The translations under genes were made by a program, and so were the position numbers. Below are positions 1 through 8,725 of a stretch of 64,000 nt of DNA, piece by piece. Numbering within the stretch: the first letter of the stretch is position 1; each line of letters starts with the position of its first letter. The DNA is from Bosea sp. 29B (GTDB taxonomy: Bacteria; Pseudomonadota; Alphaproteobacteria; Rhizobiales; Beijerinckiaceae): NCBI RefSeq assembly GCF_902506165.1, contig NZ_LR733817.1, positions 4,077,937-4,141,936 of the forward strand, given 5' to 3'. The notes under the pieces are model-generated. The model was given only the letters and a program-made list of their open reading frames with translations, was not told the origin of the DNA and made no database searches.

Positions 1-2
1 CA

Positions 3-329
3 ATGGCGATGATGCTGCTCGACCCCAATGTCGCGTTTCTCGCGCTCGTGACCGCGACTGCCTCGCCCGTGGAACCGGTCGATGCGGCGCCGCCGATCGC
101 CTGCCTGTCAGCTCAGGAAACGCGCGAAGCGGTGTCGGACGGCAAGGTCATGCAGCCGGCGGTGGCCTCCCGCCATGCCCGCGAGGCCGCGCCTGGCGAA
201 GTCCTGCGGATCAGGCTCTGCCGGCAGGGCGACGAGTTCGTTTATGTGGTGACGACGATGAAGCGCGACGGCCGCGTCGCCCGCGTGACGCTCGACGGCG
301 CCTCGGGCAAGGTGGCGGATATCCGCTAG
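3..329 (+). CDS. small PepSY-like exported protein (FeuN-like)
   Basis: A 108-residue protein with a weakly hydrophobic N-terminus and a C-terminal beta-rich stretch ending in VTLDGASGKVADIR, which is how PepSY domains end. It sits 46 bases upstream of a response regulator and kinase. In rhizobia a small PepSY-like periplasmic inhibitor (FeuN) occupies this place before FeuP/FeuQ, so a role in restraining the kinase is inferred. The first in-frame ATG is the third base of the window, so the true start could lie further upstream; further ATGs follow at codons 3 and 4. The two cysteines (CLSAQ and RLCRQ) could pair in the periplasm. PepSY call moderately sure, FeuN role unsure. Confidence 0.6.
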   Translation: MAMMLLDPNVAFLALVTATASPVEPVDAAPPIACLSAQETREAVSDGKVMQPAVASRHAREAAPGEVLRIRLCRQGDEFVYVVTTMKRDGRVARVTLDGASGKVADIR

Positions 330-375
330 TTCCGCTATGCCGCGTTCCTGATCCGCCAATCGGAGAAAAGCCGCC

Positions 376-1038
376 GTGCGATTGCTCGTCGTCGAGGACG
401 ACAAGGACCTCAACCGCCAGATCGTCAATGCGCTGGAGAATGCCGGCTATGCCGTCGACAAGGCGCTCGATGGTGAGGAAGGTCTCTATCTGGGCGAGAC
501 CGAGCCCTATGATGCGGTGATTCTCGATCTGGGCTTGCCTAAGGTCGACGGCGTCGCCGTGCTGCAGGGCTGGCGCCGGGCTGGCAAGACCATGCCGGTG
601 CTGATCCTGACGGCGCGCGACCGCTGGAGCGACAAGGTCTCCGGTTTCGATGCTGGCGCCGACGACTATGTCGTGAAGCCTTTCCACATCGAGGAGCTGC
701 TGGCTCGCGTTCGTGCGTTGCTGCGCCGTGCGGCCGGCCATGCGACAGCCGAGCTGATCTGTGGCCCGGTTCGCCTCGACACCCGCGCCAGCCGGGTCGT
801 CGTCGACGGCAACCCGGTCAAGCTCACCTCGCACGAATACCGGTTGCTCGCCTATCTGATGCATCATCAGGGCCGCGTGGTCTCGCGCACCGAGCTGGTC
901 GAGCATCTCTACGACCAGGATTTCGACCGCGATTCCAACACGATCGAGGTCTTCGTCGGCCGCCTGCGCAAGAAGCTCGGCGTCGACGTCATCGAGACCG
1001 TACGCGGCCTCGGCTATATCGCTGCCGCGAAAGCCTGA
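376..1038 (+). CDS. OmpR-family response regulator, FeuP-like
   Basis: A 220-residue two-component regulator. The receiver domain occupies residues 1-115, with acidic residues after LLVVEDDK, the phospho-acceptor Asp51 in VILDLGLP, and the conserved lysine in DDYVVKPF. A winged-helix DNA-binding domain follows at about 125-218, ending in the IETVRGLGYIA motif typical of OmpR/PhoB. It starts with GTG and is followed seven bases later by a kinase of the PhoQ/FeuQ kind, so the two are cotranscribed partners. FeuP in Sinorhizobium controls osmoadaptation and cyclic glucan export; whether that holds here is inference from gene order. Confidence 0.9.
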   Translation: MRLLVVEDDKDLNRQIVNALENAGYAVDKALDGEEGLYLGETEPYDAVILDLGLPKVDGVAVLQGWRRAGKTMPVLILTARDRWSDKVSGFDAGADDYVVKPFHIEELLARVRALLRRAAGHATAELICGPVRLDTRASRVVVDGNPVKLTSHEYRLLAYLMHHQGRVVSRTELVEHLYDQDFDRDSNTIEVFVGRLRKKLGVDVIETVRGLGYIAAAKA

Positions 1039-1045
1039 GGGCGCC

Positions 1046-2422
1046 ATGCCGGTCACGCGGCAGCGCTTCTCGCTTGGCGCGCGGCTCTTCATTTCGGCTG
1101 CGATCTGCTGCGCGCTGGTGCTGATCCTCGCCGGCTTCGGCCTTACGACCTTCTATCGGCGGACGGCCGAGCGCGGCTTCGACGAGCGCCTCAGCGTCTA
1201 CATCAAGGAACTGGTCGCCGACCTCGCCGCGCCGCCCGAGGCCGAGCGCCAGGCGATCGGCGATCTCGGCGAGCCGCGCTTCGACCTGCCGCTCTCCGGC
1301 TGGTACTGGCAGATCATCCGGCTCGACGGCGAGCGCCCGAGCGTGCGCACCTCGCGCTCCCTCGTCGGCGGGCAATTGCCGAAACTGCTCGATCAGAACC
1401 TGCAACCCAATCCGCGCGGACTGCGCGAGAGCTATATCTCGGGGCCGGACGAGCGGCGTCTGCGCGTGCTCGAACGGGAGATCGATGTCGGCGAGGATGG
1501 CCGCTTCACCGTCGGGGTCGCCGCGCCAGCCGACGAGATCGAGGGCGATATCCGCGATTTCCGCTTCGCCCTGACGCTGACCTTCCTCTTCCTCGGGCTC
1601 GCCCTTGTCGCCTCGACGATCGCGCAGGTCCGCTTCGGCCTGCGTCCGCTGGCGCGTTTGCGCTCGGCAGTCGGCACAGTGCGCACCGGTGAGAGCACCC
1701 GCATCGCCGGGCGCTATCCACCCGATCTCGCCCCGCTTGCAGGCGAGCTCAACCAGCTCATCGACGCCAATCGCGAGATCCTGGAGCGCGCCCGCACCCA
1801 GGTCGGCAATCTCGCCCACGCCCTCAAGACGCCGCTCAGCGTGATGCAGAACGAGGCCGAGGCCAGCCAGGGCGTCCTCTCCCAGACGGTCCGCCACCAA
1901 ACCGCGATCATGCGCGACCAGGTCCAGTATTATCTCGACCGGGCCCGGGCCGCGGCCTTGTCGGGTGCGCTCGGCGGCATCTGCGAGATTTCTCCCTCGC
2001 TCGACGCGCTGATCCGCACGTTCGAGAAGATCGCGCAGGGCAGGGCGATCGAGGGCAGCCACACCGTGCCCGCCAGCGTCCGCTTTCGCGGCGAGAAGCA
2101 GGATTTCGAGGAGATGCTCGGCAATCTCCTCGACAACGCCTTCAAATGGGCGCGTACCGAAGTCCAGGTCAGCCTGGTACCGGAGGCACAGGCGCCGGAA
2201 GGACGTCTCGTGCTGCTGATCGACGATGACGGGCCAGGCCTGCCCGATGAGGCGATGGCCGAGGTTCTCAAACGCGGCCGCAGACTCGACGAGACGACGC
2301 CGGGCTCAGGGCTTGGCCTCTCGATCGTCGTCGATCTCGCCAAGCTTTATGGTGGTGGTCTCTCGCTGGAGCGTTCGCCGCTCGGCGGTCTTCGCGCCCG
2401 TCTCGTCCTGCCGGCGGTCTGA
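1046..2422 (+). CDS. sensor histidine kinase, FeuQ/PhoQ-like
   Basis: A 458-residue inner-membrane kinase. Transmembrane segments at about 10-35 and 174-195 flank a periplasmic sensor region of about 135 residues. A HAMP-like linker is followed by the phospho-acceptor His258 in NLAHALKTPL and an ATPase domain with an N box (NLLDNAFKWA), DDDGPGLP and a GSGLGLSIV G box. The FeuQ/PhoQ resemblance rests on the H-box sequence and the acidic periplasmic loop. It probably phosphorylates the regulator encoded immediately upstream, and the PepSY protein before that may act on its periplasmic domain. Confidence 0.9.
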   Translation: MPVTRQRFSLGARLFISAAICCALVLILAGFGLTTFYRRTAERGFDERLSVYIKELVADLAAPPEAERQAIGDLGEPRFDLPLSGWYWQIIRLDGERPSVRTSRSLVGGQLPKLLDQNLQPNPRGLRESYISGPDERRLRVLEREIDVGEDGRFTVGVAAPADEIEGDIRDFRFALTLTFLFLGLALVASTIAQVRFGLRPLARLRSAVGTVRTGESTRIAGRYPPDLAPLAGELNQLIDANREILERARTQVGNLAHALKTPLSVMQNEAEASQGVLSQTVRHQTAIMRDQVQYYLDRARAAALSGALGGICEISPSLDALIRTFEKIAQGRAIEGSHTVPASVRFRGEKQDFEEMLGNLLDNAFKWARTEVQVSLVPEAQAPEGRLVLLIDDDGPGLPDEAMAEVLKRGRRLDETTPGSGLGLSIVVDLAKLYGGGLSLERSPLGGLRARLVLPAV

Positions 2423-2498
2423 CGTCGCATTGCCCGCGTGACCCTTTGTCGCCATCTTCGGACATGAACCGGCACCTTCGAACGGCTATGAACGGCGA

Positions 2499-3602
2499 AT
2501 GCTGATCTGGATCATCTTCGCGGCCATGACGGGGGCTGCGGTCATGGCGGTGCTCTGGCCGCTCGGCCGCCGGGCGCCGGCACTCTCCGCCGACACGGCC
2601 GGAGCGACCGCGCTTTACCGCGCCCAGCTCGCCGAGATCGATCGCGATCTCGGCCGCAAGCTGATCGGCGCCGCCGAGGCCGAGGCAGCCAAGGCCGAAG
2701 CCGCGCGCAGGCTTTTGCGCGAGACGGCATCGGAGACCGTTCCCGCCGGAGAGAGCGAGCCGGCGCTGCGTCGGCGCCGCGCGGCGTCCGCCATCGCGCT
2801 GTCCTGCGTGCCCCTGCTGGCTCTGCTGGTCTATGGCGCCTATGGCTCGCCGACGGTTCCCGATCAGCCGCTCGCGGCGCGGATGCAGGGCAATCCGGCA
2901 CAGGATTTCGAGCTGGCGCTGGCGCGGATCGAGGCGCATCTCGCCGCCAACCCCACCGACGGCAAGGGCTGGAACGTGCTCGCCCCCGTCTATCTCCGCC
3001 AGGGCCGTTTCGAGGATGCCGCGAAGGCCTTCGTCAACGCGGTCCGGTACGATGGTGCGACGACCGAGCGGCTTGGCGGCCAGGCCGAGGCCCAGATTCT
3101 TGCTGCCGGCGGCGTCGTCACGGCGGCTGCACGTGAGAGCCTCGCCGAGGCGCTGAAACTCGATCCGGCCAATCCGCGGGCGCGCTTCTTCATGGCGATC
3201 GCGCAGGAGCAGGACGGGCAGGTGCCGGCCGCGATCACGTCGCTCAAGGCTCTGATTGCCGATGCGCCGGCCGACGCCCCCTGGACTGCGACCGTCCGGG
3301 CTCGTCTCGAAGGGCTGGAGCGTTCCTCCCCACCGTCCGACGCAATCGCCAGCCTGCCCGAGGCCGAGCGTATGGGTGCGATCCGCGGCATGGTCGACGG
3401 CCTCGCCGCGCGACTTGCCGAGGGCGGCGGCAGTCTCGCCGACTGGTCTCGTCTGATCCGCTCCCAGACGGTTCTCGGTGAACGCGAGGCTGCGCAGAAA
3501 TCGCTCTCCACGGCCCGCGAGCGCCTGGCGTCCGATCGGGCGGCGGCGTCTGCCCTCGACGGGTTGCGTAGCGAACTCGGCCTGCAGGAGGCCGCTCGAT
3601 GA
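2499..3602 (+). CDS. ccmI: cytochrome c maturation protein CcmI (CycH)
   Basis: A 367-residue membrane protein that hands apocytochrome c to the haem-ligation machinery. The N-terminal CcmI layout is visible: a first membrane segment (residues 1-20), a cytoplasmic loop with an acidic coiled coil ([12 protein letters not shown]), then a second membrane segment near residues 95-117. TPR-like helices follow from about 130 to 260, including [17 protein letters not shown]. Its last four bases overlap the start of ccmE, and the order ccmI-ccmE-ccmF-ccmH matches rhizobial cycHJKL. Confidence 0.93.
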   Translation: MLIWIIFAAMTGAAVMAVLWPLGRRAPALSADTAGATALYRAQLAEIDRDLGRKLIGAAEAEAAKAEAARRLLRETASETVPAGESEPALRRRRAASAIALSCVPLLALLVYGAYGSPTVPDQPLAARMQGNPAQDFELALARIEAHLAANPTDGKGWNVLAPVYLRQGRFEDAAKAFVNAVRYDGATTERLGGQAEAQILAAGGVVTAAARESLAEALKLDPANPRARFFMAIAQEQDGQVPAAITSLKALIADAPADAPWTATVRARLEGLERSSPPSDAIASLPEAERMGAIRGMVDGLAARLAEGGGSLADWSRLIRSQTVLGEREAAQKSLSTARERLASDRAAASALDGLRSELGLQEAAR

Positions 3603-4117
3603 CCATCCAGGCCGGTATCCCTGCCTCGCCCCCGCGCAAGCGCCTGACCCGCAAGCAGCGTCGCCTCGTGGTGATCGCCTCGGCTGGCATCGTTCTCGGC
3701 CTTGCCGCCGGGCTCGTTGCCTATGCGCTGCGGGATTCGATCGTCTTCTTCTACGGCCCGACCGAGATCGTCGAGAAGGGCCTCACGCCTGGCACGCGCC
3801 TGCGCCTCGGCGGCCTGGTCGAGACCGGCTCGGTCGAGCGTGGTGCCAACCAGCGCGTCAGCTTCGCCGTCACTGACGGCAAGACTAGGACAATGGTCAG
3901 CTATACTGGCCTGTTGCCCGATCTCTTCCGCGAAGGGCAGGGCGTGGTCACCGAAGGCGTGCTCGAGGCGCCGGGACGGTTCCGCGCCGATTCCGTCCTC
4001 GCCAAGCATGACGAGACCTATATGCCGCGCGAGGTCGCCGACGCGTTGAAGAAGCAGGGCCATTGGCAGCCCGGCGAAACCAAGCCCGGCGCGCCGACAG
4101 CGCCGGCCACGAAATAG
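3599..4117 (+). CDS. ccmE: haem chaperone CcmE (CycJ)
   Basis: A 172-residue periplasmic haem chaperone held by one membrane anchor (about residues 23-44, after a basic [10 protein letters not shown] stretch). The OB-fold region contains [15 protein letters not shown]. The covalent haem-binding histidine is His137 in KHDETYMP, which matches the family motif HDExYxP. It takes haem from CcmC (not in this window) and passes it to CcmF/CcmH. The start overlaps the end of ccmI (ATGA), consistent with translational coupling. Confidence 0.96.
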   Translation: MTIQAGIPASPPRKRLTRKQRRLVVIASAGIVLGLAAGLVAYALRDSIVFFYGPTEIVEKGLTPGTRLRLGGLVETGSVERGANQRVSFAVTDGKTRTMVSYTGLLPDLFREGQGVVTEGVLEAPGRFRADSVLAKHDETYMPREVADALKKQGHWQPGETKPGAPTAPATK

Positions 4118-4127
4118 GGCTGCGCCA

Positions 4128-6110
4128 GTGTTCGTCGAGATCGGTCATTTCGCACTGGCATTGGCGCTCGGCGTCGCGGTCGTCCAGACGATCGTGCCGC
4201 TCTGGGGCGTGGCCCGGAACGATCCGGCCCTGGCGTCGGTCGGTCCTGCGGCTGCGATCGCCAACTTCCTGCTGGTCGCGATTTCCTTCGGCTGCCTGAT
4301 GGCGTCCTATGTGACGTCCGATTTCTCGGTCGAGAACGTCGCTGCCAACTCGCACTCGACGCAGCCACTGATCTACAGATTGACCTCTGTCTGGGGGAAC
4401 CATGAGGGCTCGATGCTGCTCTGGGTCCTCATCCTCGTACTGTTCGGCGCGCTGGTCGCGCTGTCGCGCCGCTCGCTGCCGCCGAAGCTGCGGGCTGGCA
4501 CGCTCGCGGCGCAAGGCAGCGTCAGTGTCGCCTTCCTCGCCTTCACGCTGCTGACCTCGAACCCGTTCCGCCGGCTCGTCCCGGCGCCGGGGGAGGGACA
4601 GGATCTCAATCCGATCCTGCAAGACCTCGGCCTCGCGATCCATCCACCGCTGCTCTATGTCGGCTATGTCGGCTTCTCGATCACCTATGCCTTCGCCGTC
4701 GCGGCGCTGATCGAGGGCAAGATCGACGCGGTCTGGGCCCGAGCGGTCCGGCCCTGGACACTCCTGGCCTGGACCTTCCTGACCCTCGGCATCGCCATGG
4801 GCTCCTACTGGGCCTATTACGAGCTTGGCTGGGGCGGCTGGTGGTTCTGGGATCCCGTCGAGAATGCCTCGCTGATGCCCTGGCTCGCCGGCACGGCGCT
4901 GATCCATTCGACCGTGGTGATGGAGAAGCGCGACGCGCTCAAGGTCTGGACGATCCTGCTTGCGATCCTGACCTTTTCGCTCTCGCTGCTCGGCACCTTC
5001 ATCGTCCGCTCGGGCGTGCTGACCTCGGTGCACTCCTTCGCCAGTGACCCGCAGCGTGGCCTCTTCATCCTCGGCATCCTGATCGCCTTCATCGGCGGCT
5101 CGCTGGCGCTGTTCGCCTGGCGCGCGCCCCTCTTGAAGCAAGGCGGCCTGTTCGCGCCGGTCTCGCGGGAGAGTGCGCTGGTCGTCAACAACCTCTTCCT
5201 GGCGACGGCCTGCGCCACCGTCTTCATCGGCACGCTCTATCCGCTCGTGCTGGAGATGGTCACCGGCGACAAGATCTCGGTCGGCCCGCCCTTCTTCAAC
5301 GCCACCTTCGTGCCGCTGCTGGTTCCGCTCCTGCTGCTGCTGCCGATCGGCCAGACCCTGGCCTGGAAGCGCGGCGATCTGCTCGGCGCCGCCCAGCGCG
5401 CCCAGGTGGCCTTCGGGCTCGGCGTCGTCGCCACGCTGACGATCTTCGCCTTCGTTCGCGGCGGCCCCGTGCTGGCGCCACTCGGCATCGGGCTCGGCGT
5501 CTTCCTCGTCGTCGGAGCGTTCTGGGAAGTCGGCGAACGTGTCGTCGGCCGCGCCAGCGGCGCATCGGCGATCCTGTCGCGGGCGAAGGGCCTGCCGCGC
5601 TCGGCCTGGGGCACGGCCCTCGGCCATGCCGGCGTCGGCATCAGCGTGATCGGCATCGCCGCCGTGGCCTGGGGCACCGAGTCGATCGGCATGCTCAAGG
5701 TCGGCGAGAGCCTGACCAGCGGCCGCTACACGGTGACGCTGGAAGCGGTGACGCCGCGCACCGGCCCGAACTATCGCGAGGACGCCGCTCGTTTCCGCAT
5801 TGTCGCCGACGGCCGTGAGCAGAAGCCGGTCGAGGCGATGAAGCGCATCTACACGGCGCGCGCCATGCCGACCACCGAGGCCGGCATCCGTACCGTGGGG
5901 CTTGGGCAGGCCTATATCAGCCTGGGCGAGCCCGACGCCAGCGGCGCCATCGCGGTCAAGCTCCACGACAAGCCGCTGATCCTCCTGATCTGGATTGGCG
6001 CGCTGGTGATGGCGGCGGGCGGCGCGCTCTCGCTCACCGATCGGCGCTTCCGATTGGCCGCGCCGCGCCGGGTTGCGGCACCGTCCGCGCTTCCGCAGCC
6101 GGCCGAGTGA
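4128..6110 (+). CDS. ccmF: cytochrome c haem lyase subunit CcmF (CycK)
   Basis: A 660-residue polytopic membrane protein of the usual family length. It carries the tryptophan-rich haem-handling motif WGGWWFWDPVENAS in the first half, with surrounding histidines (HPPLLYVGYVG, LIHSTVVMEKRD), plus the C-terminal periplasmic loop and final membrane helix typical of CcmF. With CcmH it ligates haem to the CXXCH motif of apocytochromes. The start is GTG ten bases after ccmE. Its stop overlaps the start chosen for ccmH by four bases. Confidence 0.97.
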   Translation: MFVEIGHFALALALGVAVVQTIVPLWGVARNDPALASVGPAAAIANFLLVAISFGCLMASYVTSDFSVENVAANSHSTQPLIYRLTSVWGNHEGSMLLWVLILVLFGALVALSRRSLPPKLRAGTLAAQGSVSVAFLAFTLLTSNPFRRLVPAPGEGQDLNPILQDLGLAIHPPLLYVGYVGFSITYAFAVAALIEGKIDAVWARAVRPWTLLAWTFLTLGIAMGSYWAYYELGWGGWWFWDPVENASLMPWLAGTALIHSTVVMEKRDALKVWTILLAILTFSLSLLGTFIVRSGVLTSVHSFASDPQRGLFILGILIAFIGGSLALFAWRAPLLKQGGLFAPVSRESALVVNNLFLATACATVFIGTLYPLVLEMVTGDKISVGPPFFNATFVPLLVPLLLLLPIGQTLAWKRGDLLGAAQRAQVAFGLGVVATLTIFAFVRGGPVLAPLGIGLGVFLVVGAFWEVGERVVGRASGASAILSRAKGLPRSAWGTALGHAGVGISVIGIAAVAWGTESIGMLKVGESLTSGRYTVTLEAVTPRTGPNYREDAARFRIVADGREQKPVEAMKRIYTARAMPTTEAGIRTVGLGQAYISLGEPDASGAIAVKLHDKPLILLIWIGALVMAAGGALSLTDRRFRLAAPRRVAAPSALPQPAE

Positions 6111-6577
6111 GCCCGATGCGCGCGCTTCCGCTCCTCCTCGCCGGGTTGCTGGCCCTTTCAGCGCCGGCCATCGCCGTGCAGCCTGACGAGGTCCTCAAGA
6201 ACCCGGTGCTGGAGCAGCGCGCGCGGGGGATTTCCTCCGGCCTGCGCTGCCTGGTCTGCCAGAACCAGTCGATCGACGATTCCGACGCGCCGCTCGCCAA
6301 GGACTTGCGTATCCTGGTGCGCGAACGGCTCACCGCCGGCGACAGCGACAGGGCCGTGATCGACTTCATCGTGGCGCGCTATGGTGACTTCGTCCTGCTG
6401 CGTCCGCCGATGAATGCGCGCACGATCGCGCTTTGGGCCGCGCCCTTCCTGATCGTGCTGTCCGGAGCCGTCTTCCTCTGGCGCAGACGCAACCGGAGCG
6501 TTGCTCCGGCCAGCGCCGCACTCTCTGCCGACGAGCAGGCGAGGTTGGACGAACTGATGAAGCGCGGCGATTCCTGA
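6107..6577 (+). CDS. ccmH: cytochrome c maturation protein CcmH (CycL)
   Basis: A 156-residue thioredox component of the haem lyase. It has a signal peptide, the family motif LRCLVCQNQSIDDSDAPLA with redox cysteines at about 48 and 51, and a C-terminal membrane anchor (about 105-123) preceded by FVLLRPP. It keeps the apocytochrome cysteines reduced. I use the GTG overlapping the ccmF stop; an ATG three codons later is an equally good start. No ccmG lies in this cluster, as is usual when the ccmABCDG genes sit elsewhere in rhizobia. Confidence 0.95.
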   Translation: MSPMRALPLLLAGLLALSAPAIAVQPDEVLKNPVLEQRARGISSGLRCLVCQNQSIDDSDAPLAKDLRILVRERLTAGDSDRAVIDFIVARYGDFVLLRPPMNARTIALWAAPFLIVLSGAVFLWRRRNRSVAPASAALSADEQARLDELMKRGDS

Positions 6578-6583
6578 GCAAGC

Positions 6584-7099
6584 TCAGACCGAGATACCGC
6601 ACTGCCGGTGCATTTCGCCACTGATCGACGGCGTGAGATAGGCGCCCCACGTCATCCGGCCGGCACGGAGCGACGACGGGCCAACGCTGGCCTGATTGGC
6701 GAAAACCCGCGCAAAGCAAGCAGCGGCGGGGCCGGAATAACCTCGTTTCGCTGCGATCCTGAGGCCGGCCTGGTACGCCCCGCCACGATATTGCGAGGTG
6801 ACTGGACCAGACTGCTGTCGCCTCTGCCTCAGGTCACCCAGCCGGTCGACGCCGCAGTGTCGTTGCAGCTCGGCATTGTAGGTTTGTGTCGAGGCGGCGC
6901 GCCAGCCTCTCCGCCCGTCGGGTCTTTCGACGACCACCGCGTGCTTGGCGAAGACCCGTCCATAGCATTTGGCATTATCATAGCCGCGGCGCTGTGCGAG
7001 ACGTACCCCGGTTTCATAGGCGGACATGCTTTGCGCCAGGGCGCCTTCTCCGGCCAGCACTAATGCGGCGAGAGCGATGCAACCAATCATATATTTCAT
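6584..7099 (-). CDS. secreted protein with two tandem homologous repeats
   Basis: A 171-residue protein of unknown function, convergent with ccmH (six-base gap). It has a clear signal peptide (MKYMIGCIALAALVLAGEGALAQ). The mature part is two related units of about 65 residues. Unit one runs from AYETGVRLAQRRGY through YGRVFAKHAVV to LQRHCGV; unit two from AYQAGLRIAAKRGY through FARVFANQASV to MHRQCGI. Each unit has one cysteine before the RVFA motif and one near its end, so one disulphide per unit is plausible. I do not recognise the family. Confidence 0.8.
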   Translation of the reverse strand: MKYMIGCIALAALVLAGEGALAQSMSAYETGVRLAQRRGYDNAKCYGRVFAKHAVVVERPDGRRGWRAASTQTYNAELQRHCGVDRLGDLRQRRQQSGPVTSQYRGGAYQAGLRIAAKRGYSGPAAACFARVFANQASVGPSSLRAGRMTWGAYLTPSISGEMHRQCGISV

Positions 7100-7294
7100 C
7101 TCGGCCTGCTCTTATCGCGCGCATCGACTGTAGGGAGCATTGTGGCCGCGCCGACGTCAAGCTGGCTCCTGCCCGGGAGACTCGCCAACCTTACGAAACT
7201 GTCATCGTCGGGCGAAATCCAGGTAAGGCGCCGCCCGCCATGGTCCATCTCACGAAGCAGGGAAGGCCCTGCCTCCCGCATCGAGGTGAGATCC

Positions 7295-8536
7295 ATGACC
7301 GCCCAAGAGAACAACACCCCCGACACCACGATCCGCTCGCCGGCCACCGCCCGCTCGATCCTGAAGCGCGGCGCGATCGTCGCCGGCGCCGCGACGCTGA
7401 GCATCGGCCTGATGGCCGGCCTCGCCGACAATTTCCTCAACACCCACGGCGCGGCCAATGCGCAGCCCGTGCAGCTCTCCGGCCTGCAGCAGACGCAGCT
7501 GCCGTCCTTCGCCGATGTCGTCGATCGGGTTAAGCCCGCCGTCGTCTCCGTCCGCGTCAAGGCCAAGGTCGTCGCCACCGCCGACAACGAGGAGAGCGGT
7601 CCGGCCGGTGTCGAGGGCCTGCCCCCCGGCCATCCGCTCGAGCGCTTCCTCCGCCGCTTCGGCGAGGAGGGCATGGGCCCGCGCGGGCCGCAGCAGCAAC
7701 AGCCGCGCGTGCAGCTTTCGCAGGGCTCAGGTTTCTTCATCAGCCAGGACGGCTATGTCGTCACCAACAACCACGTCGTCGCCAACGCGACCGAGGTCCA
7801 GCTTGTCACCGATGCCGGCAAGACGCTCTCGGCCAAGGTGATCGGCACCGATCCGCGCACCGATCTCGCGCTGCTCAAGGTCAACGAGTCCGGTAACTAC
7901 CCGTTCGTCCAGCTCGCTTCCGGCAAGCCGCGTATCGGCGAGTGGGTGCTGGCGGTTGGCAATCCGTTCGGCCTCGGCGGTACCGTCACGGCAGGCATCG
8001 TCTCGGCCCAGGGGCGCGACATCGGCTCCGGCCCCTATGACGACTTCCTGCAGATCGACGCTGCGGTGAACCGCGGCAATTCCGGCGGCCCGACCTTCAA
8101 CCAGAAGGGTGAGGTCATCGGCGTCAACACCGCGATCTACTCGCCTTCGGGCGGCAATGTCGGCATCGCCTTCGCGATTCCCGCCGCCACGGTCCAGAGC
8201 GTCGTCGAGCAGCTCAAGGAGCACGGCTCGGTCGCCCGCGGCTTCATCGGCGTGCAGATCCAGCCGGTCACCGCCGAAGTCGCCGACGCGATCGGCCTGA
8301 AGGATGCCAAGGGCGCCCTGATCGCCGAGGCGCAGGCCAATGGTCCTGCCGCCAAGGCCGGCCTGAGGCGCGGCGACACCATCCTCGCGGTCAATGGCGA
8401 GAAGATCGCCGATGCGCGCGAGCTGTCGAAGAAGATCGCCACCTTCGCACCGGGCGCCAAGACCAGCCTGACCATCTGGCGCGACGGCAAGGAGCGCGAG
8501 GTCTCGTTCGAGGTCGGTCGCCAGCCGGCGGCCTGA
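7295..8536 (+). CDS. DegP/HtrA-family periplasmic serine protease
   Basis: A 413-residue trypsin-like periplasmic protease for quality control of envelope proteins. The triad is His160 (VVTNNHVV), Asp190 (DPRTDLALL) and Ser263 (RGNSGGPT). One PDZ domain is evident at about 316-410 (GFIGVQIQPV, AGLRRGDTILAVNG), so it is shorter than two-PDZ DegP. The N-terminus is basic then hydrophobic (residues 24-44), a signal or anchor. I chose the ATG preceded by GAGGTGAG; an in-frame extension upstream has no protease-like sequence. The placement between ccm genes and the RR-HK-glnE block is conserved in rhizobia. Confidence 0.93.
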   Translation: MTAQENNTPDTTIRSPATARSILKRGAIVAGAATLSIGLMAGLADNFLNTHGAANAQPVQLSGLQQTQLPSFADVVDRVKPAVVSVRVKAKVVATADNEESGPAGVEGLPPGHPLERFLRRFGEEGMGPRGPQQQQPRVQLSQGSGFFISQDGYVVTNNHVVANATEVQLVTDAGKTLSAKVIGTDPRTDLALLKVNESGNYPFVQLASGKPRIGEWVLAVGNPFGLGGTVTAGIVSAQGRDIGSGPYDDFLQIDAAVNRGNSGGPTFNQKGEVIGVNTAIYSPSGGNVGIAFAIPAATVQSVVEQLKEHGSVARGFIGVQIQPVTAEVADAIGLKDAKGALIAEAQANGPAAKAGLRRGDTILAVNGEKIADARELSKKIATFAPGAKTSLTIWRDGKEREVSFEVGRQPAA

Positions 8537-8663
8537 CCGGGCCTATCCAGATCGGGGCATGCTCGGGCGCGTAGCGTCAGTCCACCTTGCAAGAGCATGT
8601 TCCGGGCGGATGGTTTCTCCCGGCTGTCACGTCGCCCCCTGCCGGGAATGCCAGCCGTCACGG

Positions 8664-8706
8664 CGGCAGGTCGGATCGTCACCTCCGACCTGCCGCTTTT
8701 CGTTTT
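8664..8706 (+). terminator. rho-independent terminator after degP
   Basis: A perfect 12-base-pair stem (CGGCAGGTCGGA with its complement, eight-base loop) is followed directly by CTTTTCGTTTT. It lies 127 bases after the degP stop and just before the response regulator start, so it insulates the two-component operon from degP. Confidence 0.85.
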
Positions 8707-8725
8707 GATGAGGTAGCGTGCTGCC

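Noticed and set aside
3948..5966. A 672-residue open frame antisense to ccmF
   Set aside because: It is Asp/Arg/Gln/Glu-rich with no domains, as expected when a high-GC gene is read backwards; ccmF on the other strand is unmistakable.
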